A DNA stretch of 64,000 nucleotides, taken from contig CP004371.1 of the NCBI GenBank assembly GCA_000597885.1, positions 496,001 to 560,000 on the forward strand, written 5' to 3'. Positions 50,187 to 58,998 of this stretch are shown piece by piece. The stretch is from Flammeovirgaceae bacterium 311. GTDB taxonomy: Bacteria > Bacteroidota > Bacteroidia > Cytophagales > Cyclobacteriaceae. A program made the translations under genes and the position numbers. Position 1 is the stretch's first letter. Every line of letters begins with the position of its first letter. The notes beneath the pieces are model-generated. The model had not been told where the DNA came from. It made no database searches and saw nothing but the letters and a program-made list of their open reading frames with translations.

Positions 50187-50345
50187 AAGGATGTAAGTGA
50201 TTTTTGAACTGGGTTTTACAATCATCTTACGATGTAAATCTGTTTACGATACAAATCTGTGGCAAAACTGAGGTTTTGGCATTCTTACTAAATCAAAGCT
50301 GTTTAGTTTGTTTTTGGCATTAGTACCTGGGTTAATATGAATCAA

Positions 50346-50377
50346 GCCAGGTCCGAGTACTTTATACTCGTCCTGGC
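50346..50377 (-). terminator. Imperfect hairpin after the broken PepSY gene
   Basis: GCCAGGTCCGAGTA pairs with TACTCGTCCTGGC with one bulge across a CTTTA loop. Located just downstream of the paralogue's stop (50395). No T-run next to it, so assignment is tentative. Confidence 0.4.
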
Positions 50378-50394
50378 CTAAAGAGAAAGCCGAA

Positions 50395-50838
50395 TTAGTC
50401 CCAGTAAACCGGATCTGCTACTTCCGCACCATTCTCTGAGTAGACCTGAAGCAGTTCCTGTTCCCCTTTTTCCAGCTCCAGCTGATAATACACCTGATTG
50501 CCTTTTTTAATTTTCTCAGGGTCTGAGATCAGCATGCCTTCATAGTTCTGACTAATGACGGTTTTTACCGCTTCAGGTAGTTCTCCTTCCAGGATATCAT
50601 GTTTATATTTTAGCAGTTCGCCGCTGTGGTTGAGCAGCGCTTTATGTTCCAGGCTGTTGTAAATGAACTCAGCCTCATAATTGTTACCTTCCTTTTCCTA
50701 TTCCACGGGGCCAGCATCAGGAAAACTGGTGGATAGGCCATATTTTACAGCCTCTGGCACATCCTTTTCTGCCAATTCATCCTCGCAGGAGAAAGAACTA
50801 AAGCAAAGGATTGCTAGCAGATAAATGCTTGATTTCAT
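50395..50838 (-). pseudogene. PepSY-like lipoprotein paralogue, interrupted by TAG
   Basis: Start ATG near 50836-50838 (SSIYLLAILCFSSFSC lipobox), then ELAEKDVPEAVKYGLSTSFP and PVE followed by TAG at 50698-50700. The same frame continues EKEGNNYEAEFIYNSLEHKA, LLNHSGELLKYKHDILEGEL and PEAVKTVISQNY to TAA at 50395-50397. The intact neighbour has Trp at the interrupted position (VLEWERIDQNY), so TGG to TAG is the evident change. No other lesion over 147 codons. Confidence 0.85.
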
Positions 50839-51068
50839 CATGATTTGCACATTTTGATTATTGTATGGAGGCAAACCTAAGATGTAATTCTGTGCTGAGT
50901 CTGAAGTTAAACCCCAGGACACGCTGTAGCCAAAAATTTGTGGCCATCAACTTTGCTCAAAGGAATAGGGTGGTTTGGCTGTTGACTGAATCTGCTACGG
51001 AAGATCGACTATTGTCTAAAATTATATAAACTTTCCCGCTATTTATATAAAGCCATCCCTGCAGCGCC

Positions 51069-51076
51069 ATGATAAC
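51069..51076 (+). promoter_or_regulatory. Possible Bacteroidota -7 element of the Cys-rich peptide gene
   Basis: TAACTTTG matches TAnnTTTG, 45 bases before the ATG at 51121. I do not see a clear TTG/TTTG -33 partner at the usual distance. Confidence 0.4.
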
Positions 51077-51120
51077 TTTGTATTATCAAATCATTCATTA
51101 ACGCAAAAACAAAAAACGTC

Positions 51121-51240
51121 ATGGATCAACTTATGAAAACCAGCAACTGCAGCAATCCAAATTGCTCTTGTGAATCATGTAACTGTGGAAGTACCTGCAG
51201 CAGTAAAGGAAGTAACTGCGGATGCTCCTGCTGTAATTAG
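51121..51240 (+). CDS. Cysteine-rich, metallothionein-like peptide (39 residues)
   Basis: ATG 51121 to TAG 51238-51240. Ten of 39 residues are Cys, all after residue 9: C10, C15, C17, C20, C22, C26, C33, C35, C37 and C38, mostly as C-x-C and C-x2-C with Ser, Asn and Gly between and no aromatic residue. This is the composition of small metallothioneins that bind Zn, Cd or Cu through thiolates; the family itself I do not recognise. A TAACTTTG element precedes it and a long-loop hairpin with a T-run follows. No signal peptide, so cytoplasmic. Confidence 0.6.
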   Translation: MDQLMKTSNCSNPNCSCESCNCGSTCSSKGSNCGCSCCN

Positions 51241-51256
51241 AATTATGTGATAAACA

Positions 51257-51341
51257 TCCCACTTCTCCAGCATTTCTGGTAGTAAACTCTACTTTTAAGT
51301 TCTCTTTGTAATCAGGAATAACAAGAGAAGTGGGACTTTTT
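51257..51341 (+). terminator. Long-loop hairpin with T-run after the Cys-rich gene
   Basis: TCCCACTTCTC (51257-51267) pairs perfectly with GAGAAGTGGGA (51325-51335), followed by C and five T. The 57-base loop is long for a simple terminator, so a structured 3' RNA is possible. Confidence 0.6.
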
Positions 51342-51360
51342 AAGCAAAGCATTTATCCCT

Positions 51361-52072
51361 AATTTCTACATATAGTCATGTAACATACTATTTCAAATCA
51401 CACAGTAATCTACCAATTAGAAGCAGGCACTTTTTCATGGGCTTATCCAGAAACCCTCCAGTAGTAGAAAAGGTCAAAAGGCTAGAAGCTAATATTATCT
51501 GATCATGGCGACTTGTATAGCAATGAAAGGAAGAGTAGCATTCAGCCGCCAATGTTCCAGACCAGAAGCGCCGGCTATAGAAGGCACCACCTATTCTTAA
51601 AACAAAATAACACCTCTATCAATGTTGTACTATCTCACCAAAACTGATACGTTCCATCCGCTCCCATCCATGCAGGGACTGGAAATATAGGAAACAGACG
51701 ATCCGCTGTTGATGTCAGCATAGGACAAATCTCTTTACAGGAGGCACTGAACAGGCTGGCTAACGACCACAAAGCCTACGTAACTTTATCATTAGGGTTG
51801 ATCAGGCTTCCCGAAAAAGTATCTACAGTACTAGTGTATAATTAGAAGCTAAGCCAAACAAATAGTATAGCCCAAGCTGTGCCGATTCTTTGGGAGTGCT
51901 GGCTGATATTGTTCTTTTGATTATATTTATGCCGGTATAACACCAGGCAACAATCAATTCAAATACGCTGGGTGCTGCTGTTAATAGCCTATCGCATCAT
52001 GTCGCATTTGTACAAGTGAGCGCTCCTTCGCTTTTTTAATTTTGTATCTACACAATCTTATCTGTATTCCTG
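51361..52072. other. Intergenic region with decayed-looking sequence
   Basis: 712 bases without an intact gene. A forward frame of about 57 codons ending TAG near 51844 reads GTGNIGNRRSAVDVSIGQIS then LQEALNRLANDHKAYVTLSL, which looks coding but is unplaced. The AraC regulator promoter should lie at the right end. Confidence 0.3.
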
Positions 52073-52948
52073 ATGAAAGCAGAAATCTTCAGCCCCAGCG
52101 CTTCCCTTGGCAGGTACATCGACAGTTATATGTTGGTGGACATTGACTGGCGTAAGGCTTCTGATGTTTCCAAAGTATGGAGGTTGATACCTTATGGGAA
52201 AGCTTCGATGCTTTTCTTATGGGGCGATCAGCATGAGTATAGCCTGGATGGTACTACATCGGTCATGCAGCGAACACGCCAGGCTTTTATGGTGGGGCAG
52301 CTTACTCAGCCCATCTGGCTTAAATTTACTGGTCACACACGCCTGATTAAGATCCAGTTTAAATCCAGCGGCATGCACAAATTTCTTCCGGTAAACATGG
52401 AAGAGTTTAAAAATGTACCTAGCCTTGATTTAGAGGCTGTATGGGGCATGGCGGTGCATGAGTTGCTTGAGCAGTTGCATGAGTCGGTATCGGATGCAGA
52501 AAGAATACAAAAGCTAAACCTGTTCCTGGAGAAACGCCTCCTGAAGCAAAGCGATGCCATTGATTATGTAGATTACACCATCAGCCAGATGTTAGCCTGC
52601 AAAGGCAGTCTTTCCATCAAGGGGCTGGAGCACGCATTAGGCATAAGTACCCGACAACTGGAGCGTCTGTTTCGCACAAAGATAGGCATATCTCCAAAAG
52701 AAATGAGCAAGATCATTCGTCTCAACAGTGCTTTCTCTTCGCTCGAGACTGAACCAGATATTTCTCTTACGTCACTTTCATATCAGGCAGGTTATTATGA
52801 TCAGGCGCATTTTTCCAGGGAATTTAAAGGCATTGCCGGGGTAAGCCCCAATAAATTGTTATCAGAAAGTTCAAAAGAACTCTTTGTTACCCATGGCCAG
52901 TGTTTTGTAAAGCAAAAGCCTGCAGCAGTGCTGGAATATAGTACCTAA
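52073..52948 (+). CDS. AraC-family transcriptional regulator
   Basis: 291 residues. N-terminal domain (about 1-160, PSASLGRYIDSYMLVDIDW, TRQAFMVGQLTQPIWLKFTG) of the type found in DUF6597-like sensors. The C-terminal HTH_18 domain (about 175-275) has both helix-turn-helix motifs: IKGLEHALGISTRQLERLFR and LTSLSYQAGYYDQAHFSREF. Its targets are not evident; the cupin gene 172 bases downstream on the same strand is the nearest candidate. Confidence 0.9.
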   Translation: MKAEIFSPSASLGRYIDSYMLVDIDWRKASDVSKVWRLIPYGKASMLFLWGDQHEYSLDGTTSVMQRTRQAFMVGQLTQPIWLKFTGHTRLIKIQFKSSGMHKFLPVNMEEFKNVPSLDLEAVWGMAVHELLEQLHESVSDAERIQKLNLFLEKRLLKQSDAIDYVDYTISQMLACKGSLSIKGLEHALGISTRQLERLFRTKIGISPKEMSKIIRLNSAFSSLETEPDISLTSLSYQAGYYDQAHFSREFKGIAGVSPNKLLSESSKELFVTHGQCFVKQKPAAVLEYST

Positions 52949-53119
52949 GCATATAAATAGTTTGTCAGCTGCAGAGGAATTATGCTTACTTCAGCTAATC
53001 TTTTACTTATTGAACAATATTACCCGGATAATAAAAGCAAACAGGTCGCTTTTATACAATTAATGAAGGTTTGAAGATGCTAATTTTGTACAATAAATTA
53101 ATCAAAACCAGAGCAAAAT

Positions 53120-53602
53120 ATGCAAACTTCAAACATCTTAGAAAATGTAATAGTGGGTGTAGCAAAAGAATACAGAAGCTACATGGGCGGATTTTATAAA
53201 ATTATAATCTCTGCTGAGCAAAGCGGCGGCAGCTTTGCACTCCTGGACATGACACTTCCAAGAGGTGTTGAACCACCCCGCCATGTACACACCCGAGAAG
53301 ACGAAAGCTTTTACCTGCTGGAAGGCGAAATAAGCTTCCACATTGGTGAAAAAGAGATTTTAGCACAAGCTGGGCAGGCTGTATTTGCACCACGTTTGGT
53401 AGAGCACCATTTTAACATCAAAACTGAAACCGCCAGGTTTTTAACCTTTATCAGCCCTGGCAATTTTGCTTCTTATTTCCAGGAGTTTAGTGTGCCTGCT
53501 GAAAACCTGGCAGTTGTACCGCCCCAGGGGCCTCCACCTGTTGAATTTCTTCAGTACATGACTGCCAGACTGGCCACAGAGTTTGGCGTACAATTCATAT
53601 AA
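53120..53602 (+). CDS. Cupin-domain protein
   Basis: 160 residues forming one cupin barrel. Motif 1 (PPRHVHTREDESFYLLEGEI) supplies two His, a Glu and a later His in VEHHFN, the metal-site residues of active cupins. Enzymatic role unknown; similar small cupins include quercetin dioxygenase-like and sugar-binding types. It follows an AraC regulator and precedes a 122-residue protein by 22 bases, with which it probably forms an operon. Confidence 0.82.
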   Translation: MQTSNILENVIVGVAKEYRSYMGGFYKIIISAEQSGGSFALLDMTLPRGVEPPRHVHTREDESFYLLEGEISFHIGEKEILAQAGQAVFAPRLVEHHFNIKTETARFLTFISPGNFASYFQEFSVPAENLAVVPPQGPPPVEFLQYMTARLATEFGVQFI

Positions 53603-53624
53603 GTAATTAGTCCATATAACTCGC

Positions 53625-53993
53625 ATGTCTAAGCCATCCACATTATTCAAAGCTCCTAAGGTAAGCGTACACACGCTTCCTCCAGCTGCGGATGGCTCTA
53701 CCGCTGCAGAGGCAGTTGCATTCTTTGGGGAGCAAGCTGTTATGTTGGATGCAGATGCAGCAGAAGTGCTGGTAGACTACCTAAGGGTAATCCGGGCTTA
53801 TTTTTCTTACGGAAAGCCTAAAGAGCTCCTGCTTTTTGTCTATCAGAAAACTGCAGCTGAGCTGGTGGAAATACTGGAAAATGCAGGCAGAACGATAGCT
53901 AACCATGATGATGTTAAACAGCTTATACAGCATTTAGGATGTCTTCATGAGTGGGCACAGTGGGACCTTGCGCTTCAGCACCCCCAGGAGTAA
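53625..53993 (+). CDS. Hypothetical protein (122 residues)
   Basis: Soluble, mostly helical, no signal or Cys. Segments include AAEAVAFFGEQAVMLDADAA, EVLVDYLRVIRAYFSYGKPK and ELVEILENAGRTIANHDD. Not recognised. Spacing of 22 bases after the cupin gene and consistent codon use argue that it is real. Confidence 0.55.
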   Translation: MSKPSTLFKAPKVSVHTLPPAADGSTAAEAVAFFGEQAVMLDADAAEVLVDYLRVIRAYFSYGKPKELLLFVYQKTAAELVEILENAGRTIANHDDVKQLIQHLGCLHEWAQWDLALQHPQE

Positions 53994-54170
53994 GTATGGA
54001 TCTGTTTTTTTACTGATATTCTTTCTGCAGGGTAGCTTTTCGACTGCTGCTTCAGTATAATTTTTACTCAATTTATAATAAACCCGTAGTGCCTCTAAAC
54101 CGGCAGAAGGAAATCTATTGTCTTTACTACAATTTTATTTAAAACGCATTAAAATAAACTACTAAAAAAC

Positions 54171-54841
54171 ATGAAAAATCTATATGCACTATTAATTGCC
54201 GCAGTTTAGTATCTGCAGTTAGCTGCGAAAAATCAGAAGAAGTTATTACTGTGCAAGAGGCACAGAGCCTGCAAAATGCGAATGCTTCTGAAAATTCCGC
54301 CAGATCAATTTATGTAATTGATGAGGAAGTTTCAGGTGTGGAGTGGCGGGGCAGTGGACCTGCAGACAGCCACAATGGTGCTTTTTCTATAACAGGTCAG
54401 CAAATTGAGGTGGTACAGGACAAAATCAAAGAAGCCAGCTTTATTATACCAATCGCTTCCATCCGGAATTTTGACTTACCAGATCACCTGAAGCCGGTAC
54501 TGCTGGAGCATTTAAAAAGCCCTGATTTCTTTAATATGCTCGATTATCCGGAGGCCAGCTTTACTTTCAATAAAATGCTTCCCCTCACTAAGCCTGGTGA
54601 AGGTGCTGTTGCAGGTGCCAACGCCATGATCGAGGGTGATTTTACCTTGCTGGGAATAACACTTCCTGTTTTATTTCCTGCAAAAGTGGAGGTGATTGGA
54701 GAGCAGTTGACAGTGGAGGCTAAGCTGAAAATTGACAGAACCCGTTGGGGCATGAACTACGCTGCCGACCCTGCGCTGGGAGAACATCACATCTATCCCC
54801 ATGTTGATCTGCACCTGAAACTAAGTGCCCGGAAACAGTAA
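54171..54841 (+). pseudogene. yceI: YceI-family lipoprotein with a frameshift in the signal peptide
   Basis: YceI domain (lipocalin-like, isoprenoid-binding): VEWRGSGPADSHNGAFSITG, ASFIIPIASIRNFDLPD, DYPEASFTFNKMLPL, GDFTLLGITLPVLFPAK and RTRWGMNYA. From ATG 54171 the reading is KNLYALLIAAV then TAG at 54207-54209; in the next frame the text goes on VSAVSCEKSEEVITVQEAQS, the missing end of a lipobox signal. One lost base near 54204-54209 accounts for it. A GTG at 54251 would give 196 residues with no signal, so if the lesion is real the protein cannot be exported as in relatives. Confidence 0.85.
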
Positions 54842-55250
54842 TTCTTCTGTAGTGTATCAGATGTAACGCTGGCAATTTCTTTAATCGCCTGCGAAGGTTG
54901 AATCATTTGCTGATGAACATTCATAACGTGTCATGGAAAATCTACCATTGATAAACCACAGCATTACATCTGATGCACCACCAACAATAGGAAAAGGAAT
55001 AGACTCTCAGACAGAATACAATTAGCCTTAGTGTGAAAGCCAGAAGTGGCTCGCTTAGTGATTCTATTTCTGTCAAGGAATTTAATGTCTATGATTAGGG
55101 ATTTCCGATACATAAGTAGCTTCTTTTAAAAGTGACTACAAATCATAACATCCAAAAGCAAAAGTAGAAAATGCCCCAACGCTGCGAGTGATTGTACTTT
55201 TTAACACTGTATCAGGCTTTTCTTAATTGATCACTGTTTAGAAATTTTAG
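54842..55250. other. Intergenic region, nothing recognised
   Basis: 409 bases after YceI. Short forward frames with stops only; nothing I can assign. Confidence 0.4.
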
Positions 55251-55403
55251 ATGGCTATCATGATTATCCGTTTTATGAAAGGTGCTATTGCCGGAGTAGC
55301 AGGTGTATAGATGATGAATTTATTTACCAGGACCTGGTATAGCAATGAGGATACGTATCCAAAAAAGACTGCTACTAAGTTTTATCCCCTGATTTATGAA
55401 TAA
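55251..55403 (+). pseudogene. Fragment of a small membrane-anchored protein, one internal TAG
   Basis: ATG 55251 opens IIRFMKGAIAGVAGV and meets TAG at 55308-55310, then continues in frame MNLFTRTWYSNEDTYPKK to TAA at 55401-55403. Related sequences I recall begin FMKGALAGVAGVW, so the TAG may replace Trp. Function unknown, only 50 codons. Confidence 0.35.
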
Positions 55404-55437
55404 AAAAAGGCCTCCAATGCATCGCAATTGGAAGCCT
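55402..55437 (-). terminator. Terminator of the arsenic operon
   Basis: On the reverse strand AGGCTTCCAAT pairs with ATTGGAGGCCT (55408-55418 with 55427-55437, one G-T pair), then seven T. About 40 bases after the arsC stop. Confidence 0.85.
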
Positions 55438-55478
55438 TTATCTTGCATAAATGAGTTGCAGCTTTTTAAGGCTTTTTT

Positions 55479-56096
55479 TCAAACAAGGGAGAAAGCGTAG
55501 AGCATTTCCCGGCCAATTTGCCTTACCCGCTCGCTATATTTACGGGCTTCCTGTGGCGTGTCATCAAAATTCTTGGGATCATCATAGGTCACCGGCAGCC
55601 GTAGCTCCACGCCGGGTACAAAGGGACAATTCTGATCTGCATCCGAGCAGGTCATCACGGCGCAAATATCCGAGGCTGGATTAGCTTTATCATCAAATCT
55701 TTTAGACCATGCTTTAACCGGCGCTGCTCCCTCGGCAAACGCTACGCTATAGAGCGGATTATCTCCCTGCTCCAGAGTTTCGATCCTGAAACCTGCTTCA
55801 TGCATAGCCTTAACAGCCCAGGGATTAAAAGCGGTTGCTTCGGTGCCTCCCGAATAGCACTGCACCCCGGCAACATCATAAAAGGCCGCTGCAGCCTGGG
55901 CCCAGATCTGGGAAAGATGGCTCCTGCGGGAGTTGTGGGTGCAGATAAAATTAAACTGTGCCGCTTTGCCTGCAGCCAGTTTTTTGCGGGTGTAATCGGC
56001 TAACTTAACCAACACTACTTTTCTTTCCTGGGGGATCTGATCGAACTCCTGTTCCAGTTCCTGCACGTAGGAATCTAGTTGCGGATATAATTCCAT
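55479..56096 (-). CDS. arsC: Arsenate reductase, low-molecular-weight phosphatase type
   Basis: Reduces arsenate to arsenite. 205 residues of the Bacteroidota type, with a helical N-terminal extension and then the P-loop C52-x5-R58 (FICTHNSRRSHLSQ), followed by GTEATAFNPWAVKAMHEAGF. Further Cys residues in VMTCSDADQNCPFVPG may form the disulfide relay. Last gene of the reverse-strand ars operon, 32 bases after acr3. Protein tyrosine phosphatase activity is the alternative, but context decides for arsenate. Confidence 0.88.
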   Translation of the reverse strand: MELYPQLDSYVQELEQEFDQIPQERKVVLVKLADYTRKKLAAGKAAQFNFICTHNSRRSHLSQIWAQAAAAFYDVAGVQCYSGGTEATAFNPWAVKAMHEAGFRIETLEQGDNPLYSVAFAEGAAPVKAWSKRFDDKANPASDICAVMTCSDADQNCPFVPGVELRLPVTYDDPKNFDDTPQEARKYSERVRQIGREMLYAFSLV

Positions 56097-56128
56097 GTAA
56101 AAGGTAACTATAGATTCTGGTTGAAAAA

Positions 56129-57259
56129 TTAATTTGTTGGAAGAGAATTCTTCCTTTTTTTCGCTGCGTACCCAGGTGTAGGATCTCCTTTATCATCATA
56201 AAGCTTTCGCTTCAGCCAGAATGCAACCCTTACCAGCAGTATCAGTACAGGCACTTCTACCAGCGGACCTACTACCCCGGCAAATGCCTGGCCGGAGTTG
56301 ATGCCAAATACGCCTATGGCTACCGCAATGGCCAGTTCAAAATTATTGCCCGCTGCCGTGAAGGAAACTGCGGCATTTTTTGAATAATCGGCTCCGCTGG
56401 CTTTTCCGGCAAAAAAGGTTACCAGGAACATCAACACAAAGTAAATTACCAGGGGAATGGCTATACGGACCACATCCATGGGGATTGTAACAATGAGGTT
56501 GCCCTTGAGGCTGAACATCACCAGAATGGTAAACAGCAGTGCCAACAGGGTAATAGGACTGATGGCCGGAATGAATTTTTCCTTGTACCAGGTATCGCCG
56601 TACTTGGTCACCAGCAGCAGGCGGCTAAGAAATCCTGCAGCAAAGGGAATGCCCAGGTAGATCAGTACGCTCTGGGCAATTTCACTCATGCTGATATCGA
56701 CTAAATGGCCCTCGATGCCAAAGTAGGGGGGCAGCACGGTAATAAAGATGTAGGCAAAAAAGCTGTAGGTCAGTACCTGAAAGATAGAGTTGAAAGCGAC
56801 CAGGCCAGCGCCATATTCAGTATCCCCCCTGGCCAGGTCGTTCCACACCAGCACCATGGCAATGCAGCGGGCCAGGCCAATCATGATCACGCCTACCATG
56901 TATTCGGGGTAATCGCGCAGGAATACAATGGCCAGAAAGAACATCAGCACCGGGCCTATCACCCAGTTCATCAGCAGCGAGAGACCCACGATCCTGAAAT
57001 TACGGAAGACCTTGGGCATCTGGGCATAGTTTACCTTCGCCAGGGGCGGGTACATCATCAGGATGAGGCCAATGGCAATGGGAATGTTGGTATTATTTAC
57101 CTGAAAGCTGTTGATGAAAACTTGTGTTCCGGGAAGCAGGTAGCCCAGGGCAATGCCCAATGCCATGGCCAGAAAGATCCAGAGGGTGAGGTAGCGGTCC
57201 AAAAACGAAAGTTTTTTGGGTTTGTCGCTAAAAGCAGTGGTAGTGATGGTTTTTGACAT
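56129..57259 (-). CDS. acr3: Arsenite efflux permease, ACR3 family
   Basis: Exports arsenite through the inner membrane. 376 residues with ten predicted membrane helices. The conserved thiolate motif [19 protein letters not shown] (C132) and [15 protein letters not shown] with its Glu are in place. The N-terminus is polar ([16 protein letters not shown]). It lies between a small CC protein and arsC in the reverse-strand ars operon and should handle the product of ArsC. Confidence 0.93.
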   Translation of the reverse strand: MSKTITTTAFSDKPKKLSFLDRYLTLWIFLAMALGIALGYLLPGTQVFINSFQVNNTNIPIAIGLILMMYPPLAKVNYAQMPKVFRNFRIVGLSLLMNWVIGPVLMFFLAIVFLRDYPEYMVGVIMIGLARCIAMVLVWNDLARGDTEYGAGLVAFNSIFQVLTYSFFAYIFITVLPPYFGIEGHLVDISMSEIAQSVLIYLGIPFAAGFLSRLLLVTKYGDTWYKEKFIPAISPITLLALLFTILVMFSLKGNLIVTIPMDVVRIAIPLVIYFVLMFLVTFFAGKASGADYSKNAAVSFTAAGNNFELAIAVAIGVFGINSGQAFAGVVGPLVEVPVLILLVRVAFWLKRKLYDDKGDPTPGYAAKKRKNSLPTN

Positions 57260-57355
57260 AGCACTAGGTTTAGGGGGTTAACAGCAGCTGTTTGTTAGTA
57301 AACTTCCCAGTTTAAAAGCCTGCGGCCTTACGGCCAGTGTAACAAAGTGTAGTTG

Positions 57356-57559
57356 CTACTTCACTTCATGCTCAAGGGCAAAGCTTAGTCCATCCGCACT
57401 GAAGGTATATTCTGTTGCGGGAATCTCTTCCACCAGGGCCATCGGAACAGAAGGACTACAACAGCCCTGGAAACTGAAAAAGCGAATTGCTTTGCCTAGA
57501 AGGTCTTCGGGGCTTAGCTGCTGCTTAAGCGATTGAATGGCTTCTGCTGAAATATGCAC
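57356..57559 (-). CDS. Small CC-motif protein of the ars operon
   Basis: 67 residues: AIQSLKQQLSPEDLLGKAIR, then FFSFQGCCSPSVPMALVEEI. The vicinal Cys pair after FQG recalls IscA/HesB-type small proteins, but the usual C-terminal CGC motif is absent. Its place between arsR/arsD-like sequence and acr3 suggests a role in thiol or metalloid handling (inference). Confidence 0.55.
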   Translation of the reverse strand: MHISAEAIQSLKQQLSPEDLLGKAIRFFSFQGCCSPSVPMALVEEIPATEYTFSADGLSFALEHEVK

Positions 57560-57632
57560 CTGTATATCTTTTAGATTTATGGATTAGAGAATCTTTCTTA
57601 CAATTCTGCAGGAAATCTAGTCTACCAATTCT

Positions 57633-57731
57633 TCATTTGAGGGAAGCTGAAAAAGGGCCATGCGAAGCTGACACAGGGCCGCAGACCCCGCTTGAGCAGC
57701 AAAGGGCAGGTTCATATGATTTTAGTTTCAT
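57633..57731 (-). pseudogene. arsD: arsD-like N-terminal remnant
   Basis: ATG 57729-57731 opens KLKSYEPALCCSSGVCGP, which is the arsenite-binding start of ArsD metallochaperones (MKxxxYxPxxCCSxGVCGP). It then departs into unrelated residues and stops at TGA 57633-57635 after 32 codons; ArsD is about 110. Another frame stays open a little longer (ALCQLRMALFQLPSNEELVD). No arsA follows. Truncated, probably non-functional as ArsD. Confidence 0.55.
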
Positions 57732-57760
57732 GGCAATGTTCTTTTCTAGTTTTTTCCCGC

Positions 57761-58094
57761 TTAGCAGCAGTTAGATGCTATTTTCGGTAGAGGTTCAAAC
57801 AAGCTGTTCAGGAGCGCTGCCTGCTTCTTCCATTTTGCTACATCAATGCAGTAGCAGATGCGCGCACCTTCTACCGAGCCTCTAATCAGTCCGGCACACT
57901 TTAACTCTTTTAAATGCTCCGAGATGGTAGGTAGTGCCAGGCCAATGGTCAAACCCAACTCCCCCACACTGGCAGCTTCTTTTCCGGAGTAACTCCTCAA
58001 GAATAGCGATGCGTGCCGGAGGCGCCAGGGCCTTCGCCAAAGCTGCTAACGCTGACTGTTCTGCCGTATACATGACTGATTTGCTAACTCCCAT
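57761..58094 (-). pseudogene. arsR: ArsR-family regulator with a frameshift in a G5 run
   Basis: The first frame (from ATG 58092-58094) reads SALAALAKALAPPARIAILE then ELLRKRSCQCGG; the second frame reads GELGLTIGLALPTISEHLKE, LKCAGLIRG and SVEGARICYCID to TAA-less end at 57761. Together they make one ArsR winged helix with the ELxCxC-type metal site (SCQC). The frames join if the five G at 57961-57965 (C on the forward strand) are four. A single extra base in a homopolymer may be a sequencing error, a recent mutation or a phase-variable tract. First gene of the ars operon. Confidence 0.85.
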
Positions 58095-58285
58095 GCTTTA
58101 TTAACATATCGCAATATTACGATAGCTAAACTTGATCAACAAGCCCTGCCGACAAAAGTTTCAGTATCATGGTTTGGTTTTAGTGGCTTTGGTATGCCTT
58201 GGATTAAGGGTGCCTAAGCAAACGCTGCCACCGGACCCACTAAACTTAGATAAAAATGAAATCAGGGAACTAGTACTGTAACATT

Positions 58286-58998
58286 TTAATTTTCGAACTC
58301 CACTTCAGGGTAAAATTTCTTAAAGGTTTGGTGCGCATCGTTGGAGGTAAAGCTCCAGCATATTTTTACTTTTCGCTGATTTCGCTGTTGCTGCCAGGCT
58401 TCGACTATTCTTTTCATTTTATTAATTGATCCTATTCTTTGCTTTAGGCACTGGCGGCTCAGAGCGGAGAATTCAATTTCTGCCATGTTGAGCCAGCTTC
58501 CATGCTTAGGAGTGTAGCAGAAGCTGATTTTTTCCCTTAGTTCCATAGCTCTTTTTTCGGGTAGGGCAGCAAAGAAAGAGCCGTAGCCATGGATGTTAAG
58601 GTTGTCCAGCACGATTGTGACCTTGCTGGCATCAGGGTACTTCTCCGTAAGGAGCCTATCAAGAAAAAGGGCAAAGTCTGCCTTTGTTCTTCTTACTGTG
58701 GTTTGGCAGTAGCGCTCTGCTTTATCCATGTCATAGGCCAAGAAGATGTTGCATACGCCATTCCTTTTGTACTCACTGTCCTGTTTGCGGGATCTGCCTT
58801 CTTTCATAGGCAGAGGCTCCCTTACATCTTCCAGGAGTTGGCATGGCCGCTCATCCAGGCATAGCCTTACTTCTCCAGGTTCAGCATCTCTTTGGTAGGT
58901 GTCCAGCACTGCTTCCATCCTGCTAATATATTCTTCATCTATTTGCCCGATAACCCATTGCTTCTTTTGCCAGGGCTTGATGAGCTTTTTTTCAAATA
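58286..58998 (-). CDS. IS630 transposase, DDE catalytic part (second frame)
   Basis: This frame is open from just above the A7 run and has an ATG at 58916-58918 that would give 210 residues. DDE motifs: LCLDERPCQLLED (first Asp), IVLDNLNIHGYGSFFA (second Asp), YTPKHGSWLNMAEIEFSAL (Glu). It ends inside the left end of the element. Between the run and the ATG the frame encodes KLIKPWQKKQWVIGQIDEE, typical IS630 linker, so it is probably made as a fusion with the upstream helix-turn-helix part by -1 slippage. The fusion would be 373 residues. Confidence 0.88.
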
